From contig NC_053146.1 in NCBI RefSeq assembly GCF_016808335.1, positions 40,606,470 to 40,670,469 of the forward strand: a stretch of DNA of 64,000 bases. Reading direction: 5' to 3'. The notes under the pieces are model-generated. The model had not been told where the DNA came from, did no database searches, and worked only from the letters and a program-made list of their open reading frames with translations. The translations under genes were made by a program, and so were the position numbers. The stretch comes from Panicum virgatum. Lineage: Eukaryota; Streptophyta; Magnoliopsida; Poales; Poaceae. Of this stretch, positions 46,065 to 56,857 are shown one piece after another; the stretch's first letter is position 1; every line of letters begins with the position of its first letter.

Positions 46065-46107
<43 letters not shown>
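46065..46107. repeat. (CT)n microsatellite
   Basis: About 21 uninterrupted CT units just downstream of the proposed 5'-UTR donor site. It is probably polymorphic in length. Confidence 0.95.
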
Positions 46108-46110
<3 letters not shown>

Positions 46111-46497
46111 AGTAGCTCTGTTCTTTTTTTCGTTCGTTCTTTCTTTCTTTTGCGTGTGATCTTGGGCACGGAGGAACACCTTGGTTCACCATCCTTGGCC
46201 TGTTTGACGATGATGATCTTGTCTGCGGCCACGCATGTTGGTTTCGGTTCATCTATCTATATTGTGAACTCAGAGAACTCGGCACTCGCAGTCAGATCCG
46301 ACTGCTGTGGTTTATGCATCAATTCGGATTGCGCAATCTCTGCTCTCTTTTTTTCAATCTCCTCCCTCTGGAAGGTTCGACACCAAAATTGGCCAATTGA
46401 TTGATTGGTTCTGGAGTGCGAACAAACCGTGTACTTAAACGTTGCGTGCGTCTATTGGAAACAAGCCGCCTTTAGTTTTTTATAGGGACACCTGTCC

Positions 46498-46802
46498 TCC
46501 CTGTTTAGTTCCCAACCCGTAAACGCAAAATTTTGTGAAATTTTTTTGTTAATTTAAAGTACTAAATGAAGTCTATTTAAAAAACTTTTTGCATGGATGG
46601 CCTGTAAATCGCGAGACGAATCTAATGATCCTACTTAATCCATGATTTGCAACAGTGATGCTACAGTGATTAGCATCATTAGATTCGTCTCGCGATTTAC
46701 AATCCATCTGTGCAAAAAGTTTTGTAAATAGACTTCATTTAGTACTTCAAATTGATAAGAATTTTTTGCAAATTTTTTTTGCAAAAAGAACTAAACACGG
46801 CC
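46498..46802. mobile_element. Long-hairpin MITE, related to family A
   Basis: The ends are CTGTTTAGTTC and GAACTAAACACGG. Inner arms at 46559-46629 and 46674-46744 are near-perfect inverted repeats (ACTAAATGAAGTCTATTT, CGCGAGACGAATCTAATGAT). The whole element can fold into one ~70-bp stem, a typical small-RNA-generating MITE. It lies in the proposed 5'-UTR intron. Confidence 0.75.
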
Positions 46803-47042
46803 TTATTGATTGAGATTATCTGCCTCCTGGTAGCATCTACAACACTCCTACGATGCTAACCAATTATTTGATGGACAGAGTGATGCTACGTCTACCCAAT
46901 GATAACTTGAACATTTATGGGTAGTGCATCTTCTGTCACCTCCAGTTTAGAGCAATTCTAGCTTTTCTTTTCTGGAACAATTGCATACTGAAATGATCCT
47001 TGACTAACTTTGTGATTGACAGGTTGTTAGCATGTGAGAAAG

Positions 47043-48812
47043 ATGGCGGCCGCTGAAGCAAGAGCTGCCTGGCAACGCGCTGCGAATCGCTGCTTGGTTC
47101 AGGAGGATGCAAAGAGAGCCCCGAAGCTGGCCTGCTGTCCGCAGTCTGTGCAACAGCATGATACGAGCAACCCTACGAACCCACAAGATCCCCATATCCC
47201 TAACTTTATGCCCGTAAACTGGAACCTGATGAGCTCCAACTTGCCGACAGACACCCAGTGGTGGCTCCAGTTGCAGCCCAACTTCGGGTGCCAGATGGCT
47301 CTTGCTAGGGAGCACCTCAACTATATCAATGGGGAGGCTGGAGAGAAGAAAATGGAAGGTTCAGTGCCATTGTCTAGACCTGAGGATGTTGGAGCCAAGA
47401 AGGGTGCTGATCCTTTTGAGCCTCCGTGGATCGTTTCAACGACTTTTATGAAGCAATCATCTGAAACAGGTTTGGAAGAGCTGAAGACTCTTGCTGGGTA
47501 TGCTCCGACAAGTCTCAAGTGCAAAGGAAACACAAAAAATTGTATTTATGAGGATACAGAGTTTGCGGAGTTCAAAGCTTTTGATCCTCTGTTTTCGAAG
47601 AAGCCGCAAAAGGAATATTGCGGGATGAATGCACCTTGGGAAGATAACAAGAAGTCCCAGCCATGGTGGCAAGTTGCTGATGTTGATGGTTTGGCGTCCC
47701 TTGTCGCCGAAAGAGCAATGGAGAACATTGTGAACAATGATCTGCCAAGACCGGCTAATACAGTAATGCTTCATAGAGCTGAACCGAACAGCCCTGGAAA
47801 CAAGGTTGATTACGAGCTGCCATTGCCTTCTGGTAAAGAGCTAAATCGTGTATGTGACACTATGGCATGCAGCTACAGTGTTTCAAGCACCACCATCGAG
47901 ACAAATTCATCTGATGGGGGAGGTTGGGGACAGCAACGGAGAACTAATGTAACTGGGTAAGTGTTCTTCACTCATCTTGTTTCACAATAATCACCAAAAA
48001 TCCAGTTTTGTGAATTTGCATGGATCTTTTTTTTTGTTTTATGTTGTTTTCCTCACTAAAAGAGAAATTCATATCGATCATCATTTCGATATATTGTGTT
48101 TGACATAGAATATCTAGTGCGGCTAAATATGAAGAATATAACTTCCTCCTAATCCTCTGGTTTCTTATTGTAAATACAAATTTGATTTAGTTCTTATTGT
48201 TAACACTTAAGGTCGCATCTAGGATACCATGTGTTCTCCAGCACTGGAAAACCCTTGCATTTTGTCCAAAGCCCCTTGTTGTGGCCCCTTCCATGTTGTA
48301 ATGTCATCATATTTGAATGCAGGGGTGCACAGGATTCTTATAGTTCCACTAACAATACTCCAGACAGCAAGCCAACATACCAGAATGCCTCTGAGAGGGC
48401 AAAGTTGCTAGATGCTCTTCGTCATTCACAAACACGTGCTAGGGAAGCTGAGATTGCTGCCAAGAAAGCCTATGATGAGAAAGAACACGTCATTAAGCTG
48501 TTGATTCGTCAGGCCTCACACCTCTTTGCGTGCAAGCAGTGGCTTAAAATGCTGCAGCTTGAGAACATTTGCCTCCAGCTCAGGTTTAAAGATCACCAGA
48601 TAGCAGCCATGTTCCCAGAACTTCCCTGGATGATGGTGAAGGAAAAGGTGGCACCAGGTCAAGAGCACAAAGATGGGACAAGGAAGAGAGGCAGGAGGCC
48701 AAACAGGAGAGGTGGTCTCGGCAACACTGTTGCATTTGCGGTTGGTGTTGGGATTGTTGGTGCCGGATTGCTTCTTGGCTGGACTCTTGGATGGCTGCTG
48801 CCCAAGCTGTGA
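47043..48812 (+). CDS. Conserved plant protein of unknown function, C-terminal membrane anchor
   Basis: Exons are 47043-47956 and 48323-48812 (1404 nt, 467 aa), with donor GG/GTAAGT and acceptor TGCAG. Tryptophan-rich blocks (TQWWLQLQPNFG, KKSQPWWQVADVDGLASLV) resemble an uncharacterised land-plant family I recall but cannot name. Residues ~330-410 form a helical, coiled-coil-like segment (ERAKLLDALRHSQTRAREAE), then a basic stretch (RKRGRRPNRRGG) and a final hydrophobic helix (VAFAVGVGIVGAGLLLGWTL). That order suggests a tail-anchored membrane protein, which is an inference. No catalytic motif is visible. Acidic and Ser-rich linkers suggest disorder. Confidence 0.85.
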
Positions 48813-49723
48813 AGGAAGCAAGAGGGTGAAGTTATTCTTAGAATGCATTCATGCTATCCTGTTGGTTCAGTTAAGCCACAGGGATGATAGCTTGATACCT
48901 TATGTTGGTTCCTGTATATATAGAAGGGATTTGGTGTACATATTGCCAGAAAACTGGGTACTAGGTTGGTAGCAGGGATGGGGTGTTCATCTGCGACTCT
49001 GCGTGCTGTACACAGGGGTCAGTGGTGGTCTGGTGGAAGATGAAATCAGTCGACTTCAACAATGTATGCAGTGGTAGTCTAGTACTGTAAATATGCAGCT
49101 TTTATCTGCTTAATCTAGCAGGAATTATTGTATTAAATAAGCTTGCTGTAATGTGTTAAACGTATTTGCACGTGTCTGCTTTTCACCTGGAGAATATGGA
49201 ATACAGTGGCTAGTCATAATTCCATGCATTCGGCAGCTATTCATCATTTTGTGCATTCGTTTTTTGTGTTTCCTTTCTCTAGGTACAAGGTTTGTTTTTA
49301 TATGGAAACTGGCACACAAACTCAAGCCGCAGAAGATTCAAAACTGGGTCGTGGTAGCGGGTAAGATGTTTATCTGCATGAATGTTGCCAGTTCTTGGTT
49401 GGGTACCGGAATACATGAGAAACAGAGGGAATGCCAGGGGCACCAATTAAAAACATAGCGACGTAGGGTGATGAACAAGCAGTGCGCTAATAAAGCGTTC
49501 ACCCGTTTCTAGACCAGTGAGAATAAGAAACAGATCTTTTCCATATTTCCATGAGCTACTAGCATCTATTTACTGTTAGGAACCATCTTGGTCAGACAAC
49601 ATTGAACGAAACAAGCTAAAGAGCAGCGCAAAAAATACAGCCATCACATTGCACAGCAAAGCTCAATGTCAGTGGAAATAACATTCTCACAACGTTCCAA
49701 GAGTGTCTTTGCTCACGGATAAT
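48813..49723. other. Convergent intergenic region (3' UTRs)
   Basis: The 3' flank of the 467-aa gene on the + strand faces the 3' flank of the THO6 gene on the - strand. There is AT-rich sequence with AATAAA-like motifs near 49133-49140. No additional gene is supported. Confidence 0.5.
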
Positions 49724-52700
49724 TTACTTGTCAAGGCCCCTGCTACCGAATGTGCACAGATGGCTCCCAAGTTCCGAGATCACATCCACCAGGCCTCCGT
49801 ATCCAGCAACAGCTGCCATCTGAACGGCAAGGGTTGTGATCATGAACAGATTGTGCATGAGAAAACACTACCGAGAAGTTCAAATGAGGATCAGCAGGAA
49901 GATAGGTACATACCCCAGATGAATGGATGGAGATGGAGAATGCCGACTGAGGAGCACATTTTATCTGCGAAAGAACGGTCCCATTTATTGTGAAACGGGA
50001 GAGCACAGGTTCAGCACCAACTGCCAAAATCTGAAAGGATGCAAAAGAAATGAAAAGGAAAAAGCATAGTTAGAATGCTTTCTGGATCAAGGAGAGTTCG
50101 AGTAATAATAGATGCTATGCACCCTCGATAAATCTCAATAACAGATAACATATGGAAACCTTGGTATTCTTTAGAAGAATAAGGGCTGTTAACCTATTGA
50201 GTTACAAGTTAAATCCTATCATGATCGTTAGCTTTTCTTTCAATTGTTCTAATCCAGAAAAATTGCAAAGCTTGAAAAATTGGCAGGCTGCAGGCTAAAG
50301 TGTATCATGATCAATTTCCCCCTTTTGTTTGTATTTTCTTTCTGCACAAATGTATTTTTTTCCCAAAGAACATGCACTATCAATACCTAATTGCATGAAC
50401 CGTTCAAACAACTGAGGAAAGCTTGGAAAAGGGCACTAGAACAATATCATATCATGCACTGGCGCAAGTATCATAACCTTAATCAAATGAGATCATGAAA
50501 ATAACTTAAGTAGTTAAATAGGCGGATCAGTAAAATTGCCACAACCAACACGAATGATGAAAGATCTGTCTAAACATGTTTTGCTGTCAAATAGTGATCA
50601 GTTTGCTAGTTTATGGACACTAGTTTAAACAAGAAGTAGATGGAGATGGAGGGACAAGCACTCACTTGGTTCTTATCAAACAGTAAGTCTTGAACAGGGG
50701 CATGGCAATCCAAATTAAAGATGCACTCATTTGAGAGAAGACTCCAAACTGATATACCACTAGATGTGCCACAAGCCTTACGACCATACAAACAAGAATA
50801 AAGAACATGTAAGATAAACAGAATATAATGCTAAGCAAACCTAGATATAAGTAACAAGATACTTCATGTATACAAGTTTAATGCAGTTTAAGGATTTTAA
50901 AGGTCGGTTATACCAGCCAACTTTCACTTGCATCAATGGCAACACAACTGACCCATGAGTTTTCAAATGCTATCTTCTTTACTGGATGTACAACCTGAGT
51001 ACACTTCCCACTTCTGCAATCTGCGATGTCCAAAAAGAGCATGAACAGGCAGCCTTTAAATGGCAAAAAGAGTTTAAAACTTCAAATCTCACTGTAATAT
51101 GGGTAAATGAGCATCCTATATTCCTATGTGCTATGACCAACAATAATGCAGGAAAATAAGAAGAAAAAATGAATAATCAGTAGGAACAGAGACTGTTAGA
51201 GCTTGTTATGCCCCCCCCTTCTCTCTCTCTCTCTCTCTCTTATTATGGGATAAATAGGTACATGTGCTTCATTCATCAAATAAAAATGATTCTTCTATTT
51301 CTCGCTGCCACCTAAATTGTAAAAAGTCTGTCATAGAGTTAGGAAGAAATTCATCAAGCTAGATGTGAAGCACGAGATAAGAAAAAAAATCACTAATTTG
51401 AAATCATCGTTCACCCCATATACGGGCTGTTCCATCCTCTGATCCTGATACCACCTGAAAGAAAAATGAAGCACTGAGTGACATAAGGTACAAAAATTTA
51501 GGCAAGATCAACATGAAATGATGGAAAGATGGCACAATTAAATAACCTGGCGGTTTGACTCGCGAATTGCAACACTGTGCAAATAGTCAGTATGCCCCTT
51601 GAATGTCATTTTACATTTACCAGTCTCCTGAGAGAAGCAGCCAAGACAAAAGTGTCAGATACCTTCTCAAGCACAGAACATTGATATTATCGAATGCTTG
51701 CAATGCTGACTCTAAAGCAGAATAGCAGTTCTTTCTAAGTGAATCCTATATGTAGTATTTACCTTAAGAAAATACATACCACATCCCAGCAGTAAGCACA
51801 CGCATCACCCGCTGCTGCAAAAATGGATGCATCCTGTTTGGAAGAACGATGATAACAGTAGACAAGACATATTGAATCAATCAATATGCATGACAAACAA
51901 ACATTAGGTAATGTCATGCTTCCCCGAAATGATGGAAAATATGAAAAAGCTTCAGTTATTAACCTGTTTATTAATTGCAATGGCATTGTTTTCAGGTATT
52001 GGAGAGCGAGCACCCCAAGGACCCCTACAAAATTACCAGCAACAACAATGAAACTACAGTAGATGGGACAAATCGTGCAGCTGTCTGTGAAAAAGGTTGT
52101 ACACTGAAAGGTCTATGATTTGCAAATCCCATTATAGAATCTTACTCATGCTGAGGGTTGACCAAGTCAAGTACTGGTTCTAGATGATCTCCTGGGTAAA
52201 ATGTACAGAAAAATTGGTAAAAGAGTGTACACAGATACTTTGTTTTTTTTTTTAAAAAAGAGATAGAAAAGAGAGCAGATGATTTGTTTCACTCTGTATT
52301 GATTATGCATTGAAAGGATACCAGCTTGTGCATTGGTTCAAGGGGCAACACTCACATAAAGCTATAAAATATCTGGATGCATATTCATAGATGAATTGAG
52401 TAGCAACTATCGAGCATTTGCACCACAATCATGTTCTCCACTAGCAAGGTTGTGGATTTTATTCAACTGGCACAATTCTACTAGATAAGGTGAGATTATG
52501 CATAAATCCAACACCTTTACCAAAAATGTGTGATTCTTTTTTCTTTGTGAGCCTGTGTTCTAGTCACATCTCAGTGCCCTATAGGTCTAGTAAAGCATAT
52601 TAACAAGAATTGAAGCTCCAATGCAGTACCTTGCAGAGACAGCGGGGCAAGGCAGCTCTGCATCTCGTGCCATCTCCAGCCACGGATGCGTCCGTCATCC

Positions 52701-53259
52701 CCACAGCTGCAACAAACAACCAATGAACCATGTTAGTTGCAATTAACCCTCACCATCTCTATCCAGATGAAGAATATTGCCACAACAGTCAGTCACTCAG
52801 TCACCTGAAGAGCAGCGGTTGCTGCGGATCGGGATAGAACCTGACATCGTAGGCAGGGCCGCTGTGCGCCTGCACAATGCAGACGGGATCAACCAGCGTG
52901 ACGGCGGCCTCCGCCTGCGAACCAACAAGAAAAAACTCAATCTCCGGCCGTCAGTCTCCCCCAAAATCGGCGGGTGGTGGTGGGGTGGGGGGGGGGGGGT
53001 GGGGAGGCGGCACCTGGGAGGATGCGGAAGCGGCGGATATGCAGGATGAAAGGGAGAAGGAGGCGAGGGAGCCATCGCTGGAGGCGGCGGCGAGGAGGAC
53101 GTCGGAGTCCAAGTCGTCGCCGTGGTCGAAGAAGACGGCGCGGAAGAGGGTGCGCGACGAGAAGTCGCGAGCACGTAGGATGCCACGGCGGTACGATGCC
53201 TCGTCCCACTCGCGCGCGTCCATCGATGCCGGGAGCGCCTGCGCCGCCGCCGTCGCCAT
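49724..53259 (-). CDS. THO6: THO complex subunit 6 / DWA1-like WD40 protein
   Basis: Twelve exons on the - strand: 53014-53259, 52805-52914, 52630-52706, 52146-52191, 51964-52024, 51780-51833, 51547-51627, 51415-51454, 50914-51020, 50666-50776, 49914-50030 and 49724-49819. Total 1146 nt, 381 aa, all phases consistent. Characteristic segments are REWDEASYRRGILRARDF, AHSGPAYDVRFY, CGDDGRIRGW, LDLVNPQHEGPWGARSPIPE, AAAGDACAYCWDVETGKCKM, GSEDGTARIWDCRSGKC and AVGAEPVLSRFTINGTVLSQ. These match plant THO6, a seven-blade WD40 subunit of THO/TREX (nuclear mRNA processing and export). The Arabidopsis homologue, DWA1, also acts as a DDB1-CUL4 substrate receptor damping ABA signalling, and the DWD-type box around IWDCR is present here. 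ATG 53259 is chosen; an in-frame ATG at 53367 adds 36 unconserved-looking residues. Confidence 0.93.
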
Positions 53260-53791
53260 GGCTGCCTTGCTGCTGCGCCGTTCCTTAGGGAAAGCGAAGG
53301 GAGAACGGAGAGTGGAATGCAGAGGCGGCTGGGCCGAGCAAGCGTGGCTGGGTTGGGCTTCTTTCAACCAGGATTCTGTATCCTGGCCTACCTAAAAACT
53401 ACAAGCGTCCAATTTTACCACCATCAACCCTTTTCCAAAAAAAAAAAAAATCTAGAAAAGAGAAACGGATTTGTGTTGTGTGCAGTTTCATATTCACACT
53501 TTTTACAGCTTACGAGCATGGTGAATTGGTGAACCAACATATTGTCGAGCACAATAATTTCTGCATCACAATTCCACATTCAGTATTTTTACATAATTTC
53601 CGCATCACAATTCCACATTCGGTACTTTTACATGCCTCTCTGTTAAGCAGAAAAACCTCAATGGCCCAACGAAAAATAGTGTAGCAAACAAACAAAGCTC
53701 TTACAGCTCCAAAGCGTAAATGCATTCATCTGGTTATAGCTCATGTTATTGTTTTTGCAGCCAGTGAAGGTGATGATTCCCCCAGGATCAC
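53260..53791. other. THO6 upstream region and 3' flank of the next gene
   Basis: The 5' flank of THO6 runs into the 3' side of the 132-aa gene (both on -). A direct repeat of TCACAATTCCACATTC with TTTTACAT occurs at about 53567-53591 and 53605-53632. No gene. Confidence 0.4.
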
Positions 53792-55633
53792 TCACTTACT
53801 GTCTGGTCCCTTCTTCGGATGGATAGCTTCGGCAATAGCTTCGATCTCTTCCTTGGCACGCTCAAACACATTCGGGCCTTTGACTTTGTCTACTGGTGTG
53901 TTCTCGCTTATGTCAGTACTTGTTCCATGAGTTTCATTTGTGTGGGTTTTTATTTCCTGCAGGCTCCCCTCCTTGTCTTTCTTATGTGATTCTGCATGTA
54001 TTCAGATTTCAGAGGTCCGCATCATATTAACATAAGCTCTAAATCTACGTGCTGCTAGTAATATGTAAACAGAATTAAAAACTTGGAGCTAAGAATTTAA
54101 GATAATCAATACTGTTCTAAACAACCATTGAACTCTGTCCCTGTTTTGCATTAGTATCTAGAAAAGCAGCACCTCAGCAGAGAACTTTTATGCTTGAAAG
54201 ACTATCCACAACATTCCAATATCAATCAGCAGTAAATTTAATTATGACGATTATTATGAACTCAGTACGCTCAATAAGTTATTTCTACAACTAGGAAAAA
54301 GTTGCATGCTAATGTTCTCCATTTTTTTTTTAATATCTCACAGGAAAAATTGGACAAACCTACTCTTTCCCAAAAGGTGAAAGCATTAGGACAAATGCAT
54401 AATACATGCTTTTCATCAATATAAACAAAGGGAATGCACATGCTCTAGAAGGGAACAGGAAGCCAAGTTGTCACATTTGCAAATAATTTAGTAGAGCACT
54501 AGAGCAGGAAGCCTAACTTTCACATTTTTAAATAGTTTACTGTTAAATCACTTATTCATCTAGAGGGAGTTAGTTTGGAGAGAATTCCCCTTAGCTTATC
54601 ATACTTCTTTGTGTAAGCTCTGGGTCTTTTGTTAAACTGTGCACCATAAACTATGTAATAGCTGGCAACCCAATCACGAACCATCTTTTGCTTCCAATAT
54701 AAAGCAGGGCCAAAGTGGTCTTTGGTCTAAATCACTGGCTTTTGTCATGAATCACGTTAAAGTCTGAATAGTGTGAACAAATGACAGGGTAAACCTTGTG
54801 CAATTATATTAATCACTACACTGAGTAGGAAGGCTCAAGCTGTAGATCTGCAGTAGATGGGCCAAAAGGTTTTCCTGTGAACTACCTACAATGCACTTGG
54901 GTAGGAAGGATTTGATCACCCATCCTCATGGTAACCAGCAAGTAGCCAAATTGTACTTAGTTCAAATTGGTATAGATGAACAATTCGCGGAGTTAAAAGT
55001 ATACTATAATCCTACTGCAAAAAGCAGTACGGTGTTAATTGTTTCTTAGTGTAACTATTGTTCTTTCTTCCTTATCCTAAAAATTTTCCATCTTCCCTTT
55101 CTCTATATTAGCAAGCTGGGCGATAGCCCAATGGTTGAGCAGGGGTCGGTCCTGCCAACCAACCAGGGCTCGAACCCTGGGGTTTGCACAAAAAAAAAAC
55201 CTCGCCCACCCCATGTCCAAAGCACAACTGGACTCGCCCCTGGTCGCTGGTCCCCCATGAGCGTGGATCGCCCATTCTCACGGGATGCGGGCATTGTGTA
55301 CGGATGGGGCGGGGGTTCAAAGGTTTTCTCGGCCTGTGTGAGAAATGTCTTCTTTCTTTCGTGAAAAAGCCGTGGGTCGAGTTCAAAGAAATCATAGTAG
55401 TAAAGGTGAAGTATCATCAGTTTAGATAAATTACCATCCTCCTTTTCATGGGGACTGGATTGGTGCTCCATCTTGGTATGAACAGCCCTGGCGAGAGCTT
55501 CAATCTCTTCCTTTGCTCTCTCAAGCAGATTAGGACCCTTCACCTCGTCCACAGATGTATTCTCGTTTATATCGCTGCTTGTTCCGTGAGTCTCCTTGCC
55601 ATGAACTTTGTCTTTATTCATAGCATTCCCCAT
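53792..55633 (-). CDS. 132-aa protein with internal duplication, unknown function
   Basis: Exons are 55435-55633 and 53792-53991 (399 nt, 132 aa) with a 1443-bp GT-AG intron. Both exons encode the same ~40-residue module. Exon 1 has KETHGTSSDINENTSVDEVKG and ERAKEEIEALARAVH. Exon 2 has NETHGTSTDISENTPVDKVKG and ERAKEEIEAIAEAIH. The protein is acidic and helical with no membrane segment. It begins MGNAMN, which could allow N-myristoylation at Gly2. I do not recognise the family. The intron contains a SINE. Splicing out of exon 2 would leave a one-module form. Confidence 0.7.
55109..55362 (+). mobile_element. tRNA-derived SINE in intron of the 132-aa gene
   Basis: An A-box-like TAGCCCAATGGTTGAGC (55124-55140) and a B-box-like GGGCTCGAACCCTGG (55167-55181) are spaced as in a Pol III promoter. 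A non-tRNA body follows, ending in a T-rich tail TTCTTTCTTTC. This layout matches grass Au-type/p-SINE elements. No clear target duplication was found. Confidence 0.7.
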
Positions 55634-56857
55634 TCACAGCAGAGTGCTTCCACCTCAGCACTCCACTGTACCTGAAAATGCAAGATCTTTCAGCACATCA
55701 GAAAAAAACAAGGAAAAACTTGGAAGATTTATTTGCTAAAAAGACCTGTGGCTTTCACTTAGAGAAGGGATGAGCAAACAGCACAACATAATATTAAACT
55801 CCTGTTCCAGCTCATTTAATTGGAAAAAAAATGGCGAGGGGCTAGCTTGCATCACGTATGTAGTCCACCTCGAAAATGTTAATGATCTTACTAATACTAT
55901 ACTGGGAGTGCTGAAGAAGGCAACCCATCTGGTAGCGATGTTCACAAAACTAGCAGCATACTATTCAAGCAAGGATGCAACATATACGCATGGATATCTT
56001 GTCGTGGCCTCAAGATAATGCCCGGGGAACAGAAGCCCACCAGAGGTCTGGTTGTGGGGAGGATATTTAAGAACCGGCTAGGGTGCACACATTCTCCAGC
56101 AAAAGAATTTGGGAACCCTACGAACTGCCATTTCCCCTTTCAGTGGCATAAACCGATCTATCGCTCTATTAGGGACAGCAAGAATGTACCGTGAATGCGA
56201 TTCGCTAATTCACTAACCCGAAAGCTTCTATGAATTGTGAATCGAAGCATGGGCGCTGCTAAGAACCAACGATTCCTAGGACTGAAACCAACCGAGGATC
56301 AGGCGAACACCATGCCTCAGTTGCTCCTCACGCCGATACCAACCGACATAAAGAAAAGGGTTAATAGATTCAGACAGTGAGTGAGAGAGAGAGAGGCCGG
56401 TGGGAGGGAGAGGGGAGCGGTCGTGCCTGTGGCTAGATGGCGTCGCCGGCGACGGTCGCCGGCGCGGCGAGGTCGATCGTCTCCGGGAGGTGCCGAGATG
56501 CAAGTTCGGAACAGCGCACGCTTGGGGGAAAGGAGGAGGAGGCGAAGGTATATTCATCGGCCCGGCCCAACCGAGTCCAAAGCCCAAACTCCAGAGCCCT
56601 AAAAGAAAACTGTTATCAATGAGACGTCAACACCTTTCACCGACATACGGGGACCGCAATTCGTTGGCCCCACATGTCAGTGACCGTACACCTTTTCCGG
56701 GCTAAGTACGGAAAGCTTCGGAGCTTTCTCTGCCACCAGACGCGCACGGGGATCGGGGGCCCCACCTGCCAGCGTCCCTTCCTCGCCCTGCGACAAGCGG
56801 CCGCCGGCAAGAGAGAGACCCGCCCCCCGGCCGCCGCCGCCGCCGACGACGACGACG
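55634..56857. promoter_or_regulatory. Head-to-head intergenic region between the 132-aa and metallo-hydrolase genes
   Basis: The two genes diverge. On the - strand a 5'-UTR intron of the 132-aa gene probably ends near 55672 (AG/GTACAGTGG read on -). The GC-rich part 56390-56860 would hold both transcription starts, within a few hundred bases. No TATA box is evident for either. A GA-rich run (56380-56398) is present. Confidence 0.4.

Larger units (their letters stand above)
46032..47022 (+). other. Likely 5'-UTR intron of the 467-aa gene
   Basis: A donor CTTCCAG/GTCAGG near 46032 and acceptor GATTGACAG/GTTG at 47022 frame a ~990-bp intron just before the start codon. It contains a (CT)n microsatellite at 46065-46107 and a MITE. 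A leading intron in the 5' UTR is common in grass genes. This is inferred from splice signals only. Confidence 0.45.

Noticed and set aside
45703..46404. 233-codon open frame on the + strand
   Set aside because: It crosses the (CT)n run, which is read as Ser/Leu repeats, and overlaps the proposed 5'-UTR donor. It is better explained as UTR and intron of the 467-aa gene.
55124..55185. A possible tRNA gene from the A and B boxes
   Set aside because: No cloverleaf with acceptor stem and anticodon arm could be drawn. The following body and T-rich tail fit a SINE.
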